A stretch of 64,000 nucleotides of DNA. Origin: Zea mays (taxonomy: Eukaryota; Streptophyta; Magnoliopsida; Poales; Poaceae). The position numbers were made by a program, and so were the translations under genes. Below, one piece after another: positions 34,972-46,533 of the stretch. Every line of letters starts with the position of its first letter. The first letter of the stretch is position 1. The stretch spans positions 117,147,789-117,211,788 of the forward strand of contig NC_050101.1 in the NCBI RefSeq assembly GCF_902167145.1. The letters run 5' to 3'. The notes beneath the pieces are model-generated. The model was not told the DNA's origin, ran no database searches, and saw only the letters and a list, made by a program, of their open reading frames with translations.

Positions 34972-35162
34972 GGTTGCGTAGATGGAGTTAGTTTCCATGC
35001 TCTACTCCGATCCGAGATAGAATTTCGGCAGCACCTCCCCGCTGTTCTCCGGATACACGTCCTGGCAGGGAGAGTGTACTGTCCGGAGAACAACAGGGAG
35101 GTGACGCCGAAACTCTATCTCGGACCGAAGTAGAGCATGAAACTAACACCATCTACGCAACC
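34972..35162. repeat. ~190-bp inverted repeat (hairpin) upstream of the transposase gene
   Basis: Arms at 34972-35058 and 35074-35162 pair over about 82-87 bases with roughly 89% match (GGTTGCGTAGATGG pairs with CCATCTACGCAACC), leaving a ~15-nt loop. It sits about 100 bp upstream of the transposase ATG, in the promoter or 5' UTR. Confidence 0.88.
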
Positions 35163-35679
35163 GCGGGCTGTCCAAAAAAAGTGGACAATTCGAAACTGAT
35201 ACATTTGTAGATATGCAAAGATCTGCATATCTACACCGTATCTCTTTCGAACGGGAGACGCCTAACTGGGTTACGTGATCTACGACCATGATGCGGAAAT
35301 AAAGGTTATACCTAGGGTGGCGGTGGAGTCAGGCTAGTGGGGTTGTGGCGGGTCGGTGCAGTGGCGGCTAGGAAGACAAGTATCTTCTCTGTAAAAAAGA
35401 AACACAAGTATGTTAATACAAAAAAAATTGACAGCACCTCCCCTGTACGTTGAGGTTTTTAAAACCTGCAAATAAAACTAACAGCACGATGGCTGACATG
35501 CACACAGTAAGAAAAAATTCACCTAAAGTATACACTACTAGCAGTTGTCATATTTCTTATTTCCCATTGCAAGCCATCACAATGCTTCATGATGGAGATG
35601 CGAATAACTTGGTAGATCAACAACTACATGGTGAATTGACACATAAAAAGTGTATACCTCGCGTGGGGGCGATGATGGT

Positions 35680-36015
35680 ACGCGTGGCCGGGCGGCGGTG
35701 GCGAGGGGCACGACGAGGGGCACGGCGAGCACGGCGGGCGCGGGCACGGCGAGCGCGGCGGGAGCGGGCAAGACGAGCACAGCGGGCGCGGGCAAGGCGA
35801 GCACGGCGGCGGTGACGGCGAGCACGGCGCGGCGGCAGTGACGGCGAGCACGGTGGGTGCGGCGGTGACGAGCACGGCGGTGACGGCGAGCACGGTGGGC
35901 GCGGCGGCAAGTACGACAGTGACGGCGAGCACGGTGGGCGCGGCGATGGCGAGGGGCTGGCGCGGCGGTGACGACGAGGGGCTGGCGCGGCGGCGGGCGG
36001 ACGGCGCGGCGGCGA
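35680..36015. repeat. GC-rich minisatellite in the CACTA element
   Basis: Degenerate repeats of words such as GGCGAGCACGG and GGGCGCGGGCA run for about 330 bp. The overlapping Ala/Arg/Pro-rich ORFs on both strands are products of this repeat and not genes. Confidence 0.8.
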
Positions 36016-36089
36016 GTCGACGGCGGCGCGCGGATGGCAGTGAGAGAGTGAGAGAGAAGGAAGGAGAAAGGTTCCCCGCGGGGGTTTAT

Positions 36090-36340
36090 TTCTGTTCTTT
36101 GCCGAGTGCCCGCGATCTGGCACTCGACAAAGATTTTTTAAAAATTTTAAAATATTCTTTGCCGAGTGCCAGATCGCTGACACTCGGCAAAGAAGGCTTT
36201 GCCGAGTATCTCCTGGGCGGCACTTGGCAGATATGCTTTCACAATTCTTTGCCGAGTGTCAACCATCTGGCACTCGGCAAACCAGCCTTTGCCGAGTGTC
36301 ATCTCTGGACACTCGGCAAAGTACATTTTTATTTTTTTTA
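36090..36340. repeat. Inner block of right-hand CACTA subterminal repeats
   Basis: Several TTTGCCGAGTG/CACTCGGCAAAG pairs lie just outside the left arm of the large palindrome. Confidence 0.85.
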
Positions 36341-36357
36341 TTTTTCCTACCAAATTT

Positions 36358-37222
36358 TTTGTGGTATGTTCCTACACTATATAGACCTACATGTACCATT
36401 TTGAGACAATTAGAAAATTGTTTTCTATAACTAGTAGATTTAGTTCGTTTATTTGAATTTCTTCGAAAAACTCACATTTGAACTGCAGGTCACTCGAAAC
36501 TTGGAAAACTGTGCATGCAAAAATAATATCCATTCTACTTAGCACAAGTTACGACCGATTTCAGGATCGGACCGTAATCTTTGAGCACCATGCTAACTCA
36601 ACATGGTCGTGAACTTGTCATATAGCTGTTTAAAAATTTTATAAAACACAAACAAACTTAGAAAAATCATAAAACTTGTCCACATGTCATGATATCATAT
36701 GTAGAGTCTATGATAAAAAAATTAGAATGTTTGGAGAAAGTTGTGAGACATTATGTGTAGAAACCTAAGAGAACCACACATGAAATCATAGAGTTTCAAT
36801 GTGGATCTTTTAGGTTTGTACACATAGTGCGTTACAGCTTTCTCGAAACTTTTTCAAATTTTTATCACAACCTCTACATATGATATCATGGCACGTGGAC
36901 AGGTTTCATGATTTTCTGACTTTGTTTCTGTTTTATACAATTTTTAAACACCTGGATGGCAAGTTTACGGTCATGTTGAGTGAGCATGGTGCTCGAAGTT
37001 TCCGGTCCGCTCCTGAAATCGGTCGTAACTTGTGCTAAGTAGCATGAATATCATTTTTGCATGCACGGTTTTCCAAGTTTCGAGTGACCTGCTGTTTAAA
37101 TCTGAATTTTTCGAAGAAATTCAAATAAACAAACTAAATGTACTAGCTATAGAAAACACTGTTATAATTGTCCCAAAATGGTACATGTAGGTCTACATAG
37201 TGTAGGAACATACCACAAAAAG
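36358..37222. repeat. ~865-bp imperfect palindrome in the CACTA element
   Basis: The left arm (36358 to about 36790) and right arm (about 36795-37222) are inverted copies with about 85% match. The outer ends GTGGTATGTTCCTACAC and GTGTAGGAACATACCAC match exactly. The centre CCTAAGAGAACCACA pairs with TGTGGATCTTTTAGG. There is almost no spacer. The arms contain no gene. Confidence 0.88.
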
Positions 37223-37254
37223 TTTGGTGACCAAAATAAAAAAAATAAAAATAT

Positions 37255-37589
37255 GCTTTGCCGAGTGTCTACATAGGACACTCGGCAAAGACACTCTTTG
37301 TCAAGCGCTAGATATTTGACACTCGGCAAAGACTGACGGCCGTCAGTTGTAGACGACCGCTAACGGCCCTTTGACGAGAGCCATGTTTGCCGAGTGCTTG
37401 ACGCTCGGCAAAGCAGTCTTTGCCGAGTGCTTGGCTGTGCCGAGTGTCCTACACTCGGTAAACTAGCTCTTTACCGAGCGCACGACTTTGCCGAGTGCGG
37501 CGCTCGGCAAAGTCTGCTTTGCCGAGTGCCCAATAAAAAGCACTCGGCAAAGCCTCCGGCACTCGGCAAAGGCGCGGATTCTGGTAGTG
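37255..37589. repeat. Right terminal and subterminal repeats of the CACTA element
   Basis: A dozen or so TTTGCCGAGTG/CACTCGGCAAA units lead up to the inverted terminus CTGGTAGTG at 37581-37589. Confidence 0.9.
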
Positions 37590-37592
37590 TCT

Positions 37593-38248
37593 TCTACCAC
37601 AATCATCTATAGAACACATCTTTTAATGTCTTGCTATCCAACCACCCAAAAACTAGGCCCCCACTAATGACGTTCCGAGAAATTCTCTGGCACAATTGCC
37701 TCGCACTCCGGTCACTCCACAGTTCGCCACTGTCCCGAGATCCAAAATAAGTTCCAGACACTAGTGTAACTCCTTGCGAGTTGTTCCTCATCAGGCAGTA
37801 GTGTACTAGCTCCTTGCTGCCACATGCCCACATACTTGAACAATCACGTAACCATGCATTAATGGATGGTGATGTGAGGTGGTCCTTGTTGGACACTGAT
37901 GCCGGCAATGCAATGCCCTGAGGTCGCCGGCAGGATTGAAGTACAGATTGTTCGCGTCGCGTCCATTCTGAAACTTATTTTTGGCGTTATTCCATCGGTT
38001 GTAGTAGATGGTTGTATTCTTGCCGAGCCAAGTCTCCTTCCAGAGTTCAGTGCAATTTTCAATTATTTTATTATTGTTGTTTTTAAGCTATTATTACATA
38101 GGTAACAATGAACAGTTTTTTTATTCTACTGGTTATCCACCAGATGCGGCAGGAAAGCTCTCGAAATTATGCCAGTCCAACCATGAAATGAAGTCCAATA
38201 ATTTGACTAGCATTGTGGGGGCTCATTTACTCATGCCACGAGAGTAAA
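37593..38248 (-). pseudogene. Unidentified gene-like fragment
   Basis: The minus strand has an open frame of 101 codons (37908-37603; for example NNSQGVTLVSGTYFGSRDSG). Another frame overlaps its 5' side at 37859-38062. Codon use and amino-acid composition look more protein-like than the surrounding DNA. I do not recognise the family and see no start, splice site or motif that would settle it. It lies between the CACTA right end and a MITE and may be a broken exon. Confidence 0.3.
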
Positions 38249-38419
38249 TTCCTATTTGGTTCACATATTTGTAACATAAACGATAACATTAAACCATATT
38301 TGATTAAATTCAACGTAATCAGATATCACACTAAAAAATAGATATCATCATATTCAAACTTATTACCGATGTGAATCGTTACCGTTACCATTTACATTAC
38401 TTGTGAACCAAACGGCACC
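38249..38419. mobile_element. MITE with TTTGGTTCAC inverted ends
   Basis: The left end ATTCCTATTTGGTTCAC and inverted right end GGTGCCGTTTGGTTCAC bound about 170 bp of AT-rich DNA. TAA flanks both sides, consistent with a Tourist-type element. Confidence 0.6.
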
Positions 38420-38745
38420 TAAAAGATGTTTGATTGTCCTGACTAAAGTTTTTATGTGAATATCAATTATAAATATTAAATTAATTCAAATACGAAAAAT
38501 AATTATATAAATAAAAACTAAATAACAAGAAAATTTTATTAAGCCTAATTAATCTATGATTAGAGAGTATTTACTATAGTATCACATTAGCAAATTGTGG
38601 AGTAATTAGGCTTAATAAACGTGTATTATTGTTTAGTCCTATCTCTATAATTAGTTTTGTAATTAGCCTATATTTAATACTGACTAGTATTTAAACATCT
38701 GATGTGATGGGATTAAAATTCAGTCTGTTAGAACCAAATAACCCG
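38420..38745. mobile_element. AT-rich MITE adjacent to the previous one
   Basis: The ends GATGTTTGATTGTCCTGACT and inverted TATTTGGTTCTAACAGACT form imperfect inverted repeats. The interior contains an inverted pair around TTAAGCCTAATTA and TAATTAGGCTTAA. The precise border is uncertain. Confidence 0.5.
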
Positions 38746-39071
38746 AAGTGGCCACATAGCCATGCGATTATACGAATTTATAACATTTTTAATTTTGAGG
38801 AAGCTACAATCTCTTATTATTTAATTTTGAATAGTAAAGGATTCCAGCCCCTAAACCTGTCAATTCCACCTGCTTCTAATATTCACCCCAATCTACATGT
38901 GTTAGGTGGATTGGGGTGAATACTAGAGTACCCCTAAAGGGAAACTTCTGAAATAAAGAGAATGCCCATTGCATGTCTTAATTTAACAGAATTCATTGCA
39001 TAGGATATAACTGGAGCAGGGAACATGTGACTGTCAACTCTTTCCAGATAAAAACGGTTCAATTTACAACA
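38746..39071. other. Intergenic DNA with a small inverted repeat
   Basis: Contains ATTCACCCCAATCTAC near 38880 and its near-complement GATTGGGGTGAAT near 38909. No gene was seen. Confidence 0.5.
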
Positions 39072-39074
39072 TTA

Positions 39075-39203
39075 AAGGCTTGTTTGGCTACATTAGCATG
39101 GGAGGGGATTGAGGGGCATATAATCCGTTGCTATTAAAAAATAACTAGTAAAGGATTGCATGTCCCTCAATTCATTCTAATCCCCATACATCCAAACAAG
39201 CCG
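39075..39203. mobile_element. Tourist-like MITE (129 bp, TSD TTA)
   Basis: The ends AAGGCTTGTTTGG and inverted CGGCTTGTTTGG are flanked by TTA at 39072-39074 and 39204-39206. Confidence 0.7.
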
Positions 39204-39206
39204 TTA

Positions 39207-39776
39207 AAGGCAACTATATTTCAAGATTTGGAGTGGAACTTCTGAAATAAAAATGCACATTGCCAGCCTTAATGCATTAAATAGATAGAACTCGATAACT
39301 CATTGGTAAGACCACAGTTGTTGTCCAGTACAAACTAAACAGAAAGGAGCAACAGAGTACAAAGAACATTGAGAACATATATCATAAATAGGTATAGGAT
39401 ATTCTACAAGTGTTCAAACAGTTCACACATGCATCGGCAGTAGCTTAGCACAACCCTAGTCTTGTTCTCAAAGAGAGCAAGAAACATACACATCTTGAAG
39501 ACTATTCTTACAACAAGCAACTCACACTTAGGTGCTAATATATATTACAGTAATTTCCCTGGTTATTTATCACAGAAGATACACGAAACTACAACAAAAC
39601 ATTGAAGACCCTATAAAACATAAACGCTATGTTATCAACACACATGGATGATGGATCCTAGATACAGAATGGAAAGAACCGAATGTTATTTTCAGTTGAC
39701 ATAAGCAAAGCCAATTGAACACGGCTGGTGTTTTACATGCTGCAGCCAACTGCCAGCGGAAGTGCTTGCATCCATG
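39207..39776 (-). other. Probable 3' flank of the zinc-repeat pseudogene
   Basis: AT-rich sequence lies downstream of the stop at 39777, without ORFs or repeats of note. It would be the former 3' UTR or downstream region. Confidence 0.4.
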
Positions 39777-40576
39777 TTACAGCTTAATTGCTTTCCAGTA
39801 TTCATTCATCCCAGTAGAAAGCATAACCATAATATTACCACCACTTAACCTCCCCTCTGGAGCAGAGATCAGTGTGTGAACAGAAGCCTCAGCAGGATGC
39901 GCAACCAACATTGTAGTACCTTGGGCAAAATTGGAAGAGATGAATGACTCACCGCTTGGTTCCAGTGTTGTTCATAACAGATCCTGACGAACCCATAGCA
40001 CCATAGTGTCTCACCACTTGGTAGTACCAGGCTGTCTTCCACCAGAGCATTATGTGCGACACACAATCCATTCTTACCCCTTGAAAAGCGCTCGCGAGAA
40101 CCGCCAGATCCTAGTTGCCTTGCAGAAATCAGTGCTCCCCTGTGCACTCTTGAATCTTGATGCAGCCAGCAAATTGACATCTTTTGCCCCCACCATGACG
40201 AACACAGCAGTCTGTTCGTCCTCTAGCGCTCTTGGTGCATCCGGGTACAACACATCGCTTTGGGCAGCCTTCAGCTCCACATCAGTAACAACAGATTCAG
40301 AAGGTCTGACAGTCAAAGATAACTTAAGGTCCATCACAGGCTGCTTCTCCAAAGCTCTCCTGTCATTACAAGCATTCGTGCCCAATTTTGATGTGCCTTC
40401 ATTACACAGACTCAGCTGAAAATTTAGGTCCAAGTCAATAGATGATCCATCATCCTTATCCTTTGCAGCAGAAGACAATGTGCAGCATGTACCCATGCTC
40501 TGCTTCTTGCAGTCAGAGGAACTTGAGGAGTTACCTAGGCCAAGTGACAAGTCAACCCACTTCCGCTTGATCCCTC
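39777..40576 (-). pseudogene. Fragment resembling WRKY19-like zinc-repeat protein
   Basis: The open part (40576 to 40074, minus strand) reads VDLSLGLGNSSSSSDCKKQS, then a DLDLNFQLSLCNEG motif and DLKLSLTVRP. These are Leu-rich EAR-like LxLxL patches. They are followed by SAQGSTDFCKA, which looks like a piece of the C-x-H zinc repeats of the WRKY19-like family. In another frame the 3' end gives ISAPEGRLSGGNIMVML, close to the conserved C-terminal APEGRVHGG motif of that family, ending at TAA 39777-39779. Frame changes and the missing repeat array mark it as a pseudogene. Its 5' side is cut by the poly(A) end of the LINE at 40577. The family assignment comes from memory of motifs and needs a search. 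Confidence 0.45.
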
Positions 40577-40735
40577 TTTTTTTCTCCAAAAACACAGGAG
40601 AGCTACACATCTTTATATTAAGGGAAATTAAGGTCCAAGAGGACCAGTACAAAAAACCACCCTATGGTGACCAACAACAAGCATAAATAAAACTATCCAT
40701 AGGACAACGATACAAAAAGACGACCAAAGAAAAAA

Positions 40736-43700
40736 TTAAGTCGAGCTTGCTGCGCCTAGAGCAGCAGCAAGACCAAGGCTTCCGAGGTGTTTGACACCAG
40801 CCAGCACCCATAAAGATAGCTCATCGACGAAGCTTCTATGCACCTTGCCAATGGTTGGCGAATCTCCATCGAAGATAACTCTGTTTCTATACAACCAAAG
40901 GCACCATGCTCCCAAAATAATGGCACTGTTGACTCCCTTACTATTGTTTCTGTGCACCTGAATGGTCACTTTTCCCCACCAATCAGCAAAATTAGTATCC
41001 TCTGGCCCTGGAGTTAGGTGGCCCATACCAAGGGGGAGAGGATGCTATGCCAAAACTGCCTCGCGAAGACACAACTAGTCAACAGATGCTGAACTGTTTC
41101 TTGCTCTTGTTCACAGAAAGGGCATGCTTCCGGATGGGGAAGACCTCTTTTTTATAGCATGTCAGCTGTCCAACACTTATTCTGCATGGCTAACCATAAA
41201 AAGGTCTTACACTTAGGAGGAGCCCAAGATTTCCAAAGTCTTTTCCAAGGTTCGAAGGTGATGGAGCCCAAAAACAGAATCTTGTAGCAGGACCTAGAAG
41301 AGAAAAGGCCCGAAGACTCGAATCTCCACACATGGTGATCTTCCTGAAGGGAGCACGATCTCACCCAGGGTGTCCCAAAGCGTAAGATATTGTTGAATAC
41401 CTACAAGAGAGAGGGTTGATTTGATGTCCCTAACCCACAACATGCCCTCCAAAGCTTGATGCGCTGTCCTGGTAAAGGCCACCTTTTTATCCACCTTTGA
41501 GATCACTTCAGGTGCCAGCTCAGCGATAGAGCACCCATTCAACCATATGTCCCTCCAAAAAAGGGTGTTTTTGCCATTGCCCACATGAGTGTACATCGAA
41601 CTGGCCACTAGCTTCCTTACTTGTGATTGAACAGGGAGATCCAATCCACTCCAAGGCCTATTCGGGTCAGTCTTGATGAGCCAAAGCCATTTAGCTTGCA
41701 GCGCCCAACTCTTATATATCATGTTTGGGATACCAAGTCCACCAAGGTCCAGTGGTCTGGTGACTTTATCCCACGCCACAAGGCAATGCCCACTTTTCAC
41801 ATCTTTTCTACCCTTCCACAAGAAACCTCGTCGAATTTTGTCAATAGCACTGATAACCCACTTGGGAACATTTATGGCGATGAAAAGATATACGAGGATT
41901 GTTGAGAGCACAAATGTGACCAAGGTTGTCCTGCAGGCAAGGTTTAGAAGTGGAGCCTTCCAACCGGGCAGCCGGTTAGCTATCTTGTCCACCCACTGCA
42001 AGAGGTCCATCCTCCCCAACTTCTTATCAGAAATAGGCAGCCCCAAATAGTTGCATGGAAAAGAAGCCAGAGTGCACTGCAAAATGTTACAGCTGTCCTG
42101 AACAGTCTGAGCATCACAACCAAGGTTTTAAATAGCCGGCTATAACGGTCGATATATCCCGATATATCCTTTTTAGCAGCGAAAAGTTACGCCGTTTAGC
42201 CCGATATATCCAGCTATATCGCGATATATTCCGATATTTGCACTTTTTAGAAGTTTGGGGATAAATTCATTCTCGCTATTTAAAACACTGATCACAACTG
42301 ATAGGGATAGCACAACTTTTTTGCAAATTCACAACTAAACCCCAAGCCTCTCCAAAGAAATCCAGGATCATTTTGACACAAACAAGATCTTCATCTGCAT
42401 GCTTGACAAAAAGAACCACATCATCTACGTAAATGGAGAGCCTAGATTTCACGTTTTTTATGGCCAGGTCATGCAGCAATCCTCTTTCCTCAGCATGCTT
42501 GAATAAGCTACTAAGCACATCCAACACGATTATGAAAAGCATAGGAGATAAGGGGTCGCCTTGGCGCAGCCCCTCCGGTGTCGAATATAATCCCCCGGAG
42601 TTCCGTTCAATAACACTTGTGTGGAAGAAGTGGATAACATATTGGACACAAGGCCGCACCATCTGGGCCCGAAGCCAAGATGAGATAATACTTCTAGGAG
42701 AAAGGCCCAGGACACTGAGTCAAAAGCTTTTTGTAATATCTAGCTTTAGAAACAGGCTAGCGATCTTCTTCTTGTGAAGGGCCTTGATAGAGTGTTGAAC
42801 CAACATGAGTTGTCATGAATGGAGCGACCCTTGACAAAGGCACTTTGATTTGTAGCCACCAAATTTTGAAGGTGTGGTGCTAAACGATTAGACTTTGGAT
42901 ACCAATTTGGCGAAGCTGTGAATAAGACTAATTGGACGGTAATCTCCAGCTGTCTTGGCATCAACTTTCTTAGGGATAAGGGTTAGGTACGCAGATTTCA
43001 TCATCCACAATTTGCGCGTGTTGCCTTGGTGCAGGGTGATAACTGCCGCCATCAGATCAGCCTTAATTACGTGCCAACAAGTTTTATAAAACCTTCCCGT
43101 ATAACCGTCTGGCCCCGGGGCTTTGTCCGAGACAAGGCTAGCAATAGTGGCCCGGACCTCCTCCTCTGTAATGGGAAGGTCCAAGGCCCCAAGATCAACA
43201 TTAGCACTGTGGCAAGCCTCCAAATCTAGAGTGAACTCACGCTGTTTCTCTACACCCAACAAATTGGAGAAAAAATCAAACAAGACCTCCTGCTTTTGCT
43301 CTTGAGAGGTGGCAATCTGGTCCCCATGCACTAGTTCAGAGATAAAGTTCCGCTTTTTCAGATAGCAAGCCTGTAGATGAAAAAAGGAAGTGTTGGCATC
43401 TCCCTCTTTCAGATATTTGATCCACGATCTAAGTCTAGCTATTGTCCTTCCCAAAGAAGCAAGCCCCAGGCAGTGGCTGCTCCCAAGTCAGCCATATCTC
43501 TTCCCCACACAGCAGTCTATTGTCTTGAGCAATCTCAAGTCTGTGCAAAATTTCCCTGGTCAAGCTAAGCTGAGATTTAACATTTCTGATCCTTTTATAA
43601 CTCCACGACTGCAAAGCCTTTGCAAGCCTTTTCAACTTCAGAGCCATTCTTTCCTAGGGACAAGAAAACATCACTGTCTGCTCCCAAGAGGTAGACACTG

Positions 43701-44500
43701 TCTCCAAAAAAATCTAGAATCTTAGTCCAAAAACTCTCAAAATGGAATCTTCACTTCCCCTTGACATCCTCATTAAGATGTAGAGCTAAGAGACAATGGT
43801 CAGAAAGCTCCGAAGAGTTGCTATGGAGAATACAATCTGGATGGATCTCCTCCCAGCTGGCTGTACAGAAAACATGGTCGAGTTTAACAAGTGTAGGGAC
43901 ATTTCTCTCATTTGACCAAGTGAATTTCCTGCCTACCAACGGGACTTCTTTTAGCTCCAAGTCATTGATAAGTCTCCTGAATCTGCCGATCATGGCCCTA
44001 TTTATATTGGCATTATTTTTGTCTTCTGAGCTGTAGATCTGATTGAAATCTCCAGCTATTACCCAAGGGCCAGCGCATGTCTCCCTGACTTCCCTAAGCT
44101 CCTGGAGAAAGGAATGCTTGAGAGGATCTTGGTGTGGCCCATAAATACCCGTGAACCACCACTAAGCACCACCTTCCTCTTGCAACTTGACTGAAACTGT
44201 GAAACCATGCACCAAACTCTCAATAGCAGAATAGACTCCATCTCTACAGGCCACTAAAACACCTCCTCTGGTTCCTTGCGCTGGGGAGTACACGAAGTCA
44301 CTATACCCAGCACCAAGAATAGATAGGATGTCAAAAGCCGAGATAGAGCATAGCTTAGTTTCCTGCAGACAGACAACTGCCGGTTTGATGCTAAGGACCA
44401 AGGACTTAACAATGTTTCTCTTAGACCTGTCATTCAGACCCCTTACATTCCAGATAAGAAAAAATGGTTGCATTATAACAGGATACAATAAAAAATGCAC
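40736..44500 (-). pseudogene. LINE ORF2: endonuclease, reverse transcriptase, zf-RVT
   Basis: The start near 44470 shows the endonuclease signature FLIWNVRGLND and VCLQETKL, followed by LDHVFCTASWEEIHP near 43870 and SDHCLLALHL. The RT begins near 43200 (DKAPGPDGYTGRFYKTCW, LIPKKVDAKTAGDYRPISL). It continues with TPEGLRQGDPLSPMLFIIVL and the catalytic SIYVDDVVLF near 42420. After the MITE insertion the frame resumes (NYLGLPISDKKL). It ends with the zf-RVT domain (WKSWAPPKCKTFLWLA, ILGAWCLWLYRNRVIFDG) at 40736. Several frameshifts (near 43700, 42750 and 41150) make it non-functional. Confidence 0.85.
42121..42290. mobile_element. hAT-type MITE in the LINE (170 bp, 8-bp TSD)
   Basis: The ends CAAGGTTTTAAATAGC and inverted CAGTGTTTTAAATAGC are flanked by the exact 8-bp repeat ATCACAAC (42113-42120, 42291-42298). 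The interior carries GATATATC words. Confidence 0.88.
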
Positions 44501-44543
44501 GACCTACAGCACACCCCCTCCAATAAGGTTTGAAACCGGCCTT

Positions 44544-46533
44544 CTACAGGCAATTCCCAGCCAAATAAGGCTGCCATGGCAGCAATATGCTCTCTAGAAA
44601 GTGTTGCATCAAAAAGGTGAACATACTTTTGGGCATCTTCGAAGGAAATATGTTCCTGGTCATCACAAAATCCCAGTTGTCTGCAGACTTTAGCTGCATA
44701 TTCATTGCCCAGTTCCGATGGCAGATTAGCCACCCTTCTACTTCTCCTTGGATTGAAGTCATTGGGCATGGTCTTCCTCTTCTTCTTTCGCTTGGTAATC
44801 GGGGGGCAACCATCAACCTTGCAGCTGGCTTGGTAACATTCTGCATGAAATCTTGTAACCTTTCTGTCCTCTCAACATATGTCATCTGAGCTGTCGCTGT
44901 CTGGAGTTCTTTTCTTCTCGAGTAAACTTTGAAGCAGGGAGGCTTTACTTTGAATCTGCTATCAGTGTGGTCCTGAAGGTGGGAAGGGAGGCGACCTCTG
45001 CTAAAAATGGTAACATCTTGTGGCTCAACAAACATAGGCCTGTCAATAGGGTGAGGGGCACCCTGGGCAGGCACAGTGTCTGGAACCACAGCAGCACCAA
45101 GACCTCTTTCTTCCAAAAGAAGCAGTGGCAGATTCATAGCTGGAATAGAACAATCGGCGTGAACATCATCAATACTAGGCACTAGCTACTCCACGGTCTC
45201 GAGCTCATCAACAGGGGCCAAGGGACCCTAGGCATGCTCTGGGGCCGGAGCCATGGTCCCCCATATAGTGGTAGTTGACATGACAGCCACATCCGGAGGA
45301 AGTAATAAGGCCTCGGACGGAGTCCATGGGACTACCACGTCCAAGGCATGAGAGACCGCAAGGGGTTGAGAGGTGCACGCCTGTGGTGGTGAAGAATCTA
45401 GCACCAAACATGCCCGGTCAACAGCCAAATTTGGGACAGCAGCCAATTCTGCAGATATACCAACAGTGATCTCCATGGCCGAGGACTCCTCCAATATCTC
45501 ATAGTTTCCAGTTGTCTGATCACACTGACTGGCTCTGCCTTCTTCCCTAGGCTGAACTTCAAACCTTGGGCCTAGACGTTCAAGAGCAGATCGTCTGCCC
45601 TTAAGCACATCGTCCTCCGCAGAGCCCCTTCGACCATCATGGTCCCCTGAAGGCGAACACGAACGGAAACGCTGCCTCTGTCGTGTGGAACCATCCATAT
45701 CAGTTGGGACCTAGATGGGATCTGGGACAACACGTTGTCCTTCCAACACCTTAATCTGAACATGATAGGCAAGAGATAGCCTTCCAACGCCTGGTCCATT
45801 TCCCAGCGAATCAGTAATCCAGAGATCTCTAGAATGAGGGATTGAGGCCAGGTCATAACACCAGCCATAACAGTGAAAAACCTCCAAATTCTTGAGCTCG
45901 AGAGTCTCCTCATGTACCTTCTGCACCCAGGCAAAAGGGTTCAAATGTGTCGGACAGTGGATAGTTCCCAAGCATGAATTGGAATGCCACTTAGCTCAAA
46001 TTCCACAGGTATAGGCAAACTTGCACCTGAGGATCCAAAGAACCTGGACCATCTTTTACAGTGCAGGGAGAAGGCGCCTACACTAATAGTGTTCCATCTC
46101 ATTGTCAGCTGGTCAACTGACTGGGGGTGGGAAGCATGAGCAGGAAATGGCCATGAGCCAATTGCCTCAGGATTAGCAAATCAGAATTGACTTCAAGTTT
46201 TTGAGCGACCGCATCTGCGATATCAGCGACTGGCACAAGCACATCACTGACCACAAAGATAGACACTGCGTTCTTCAAATCCTCTTCTGCTTTATCCATC
46301 AAACTGTTCCAATCGATCACACATGGGTGCTGATGATGCACTGGGCTAGGTACAGCCAGAGGGGTCTCGTCATTTCCGGGTTGATCAGATTGTCCACGAC
46401 CCAAATCAGAACCACCCCTAGGGGATGACTTGCGCTTTCGATGGCGTCTGCGTCGCGGGCGGGAGGGGGCCCTGCGAGACAGAACCAGCTGCAGCTCCGA
46501 CGTCACTGGATGGAGTAACAAATGCTCGTGCAT
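44544..46533 (-). pseudogene. LINE ORF1 (gag-like, DUF4283-type), broken
   Basis: Four open stretches lie in order on the minus strand. 46533-46105 is basic and then has a DUF4283-like start (VIDWNSLMDKAEEDL). 45971-45711 contains FHCYGWCYDLASIPHSRDLW. 45698-45228 is a low-complexity linker. 45182-44544 is a basic C-terminal part with KPPCFKVYSRRKEL. Together they resemble ORF1 RNA-binding proteins of plant L1 elements. The gaps between frames are frameshifts or stops. There is no clear zinc knuckle. Confidence 0.65.

Larger units (their letters stand above)
28367..37589 (-). mobile_element. CACTA (En/Spm) transposon with complete ends, 9.2 kb
   Basis: The left end CACTACCGGACAC and right end (inverted) CACTACCAGAATCC are flanked by the 3-bp target duplication TCT (28364-28366, 37590-37592). 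Both subterminal regions are filled with TTTGCCGAGTG and its complement CACTCGGCAAAG, the binding-site type repeats of grass CACTA elements. Two genes lie on the minus strand in the usual order: a TNP2-type transposase (31376-34868) and a TnpA-like protein (29311-31271). The transposase has frameshifts and stops, so the element is probably no longer autonomous, although its ends look usable by a related transposase. Confidence 0.95.

Noticed and set aside
35577..36183. Ala/Pro/Ser-rich ORFs on both strands
   Set aside because: They are direct products of the GC-rich minisatellite.
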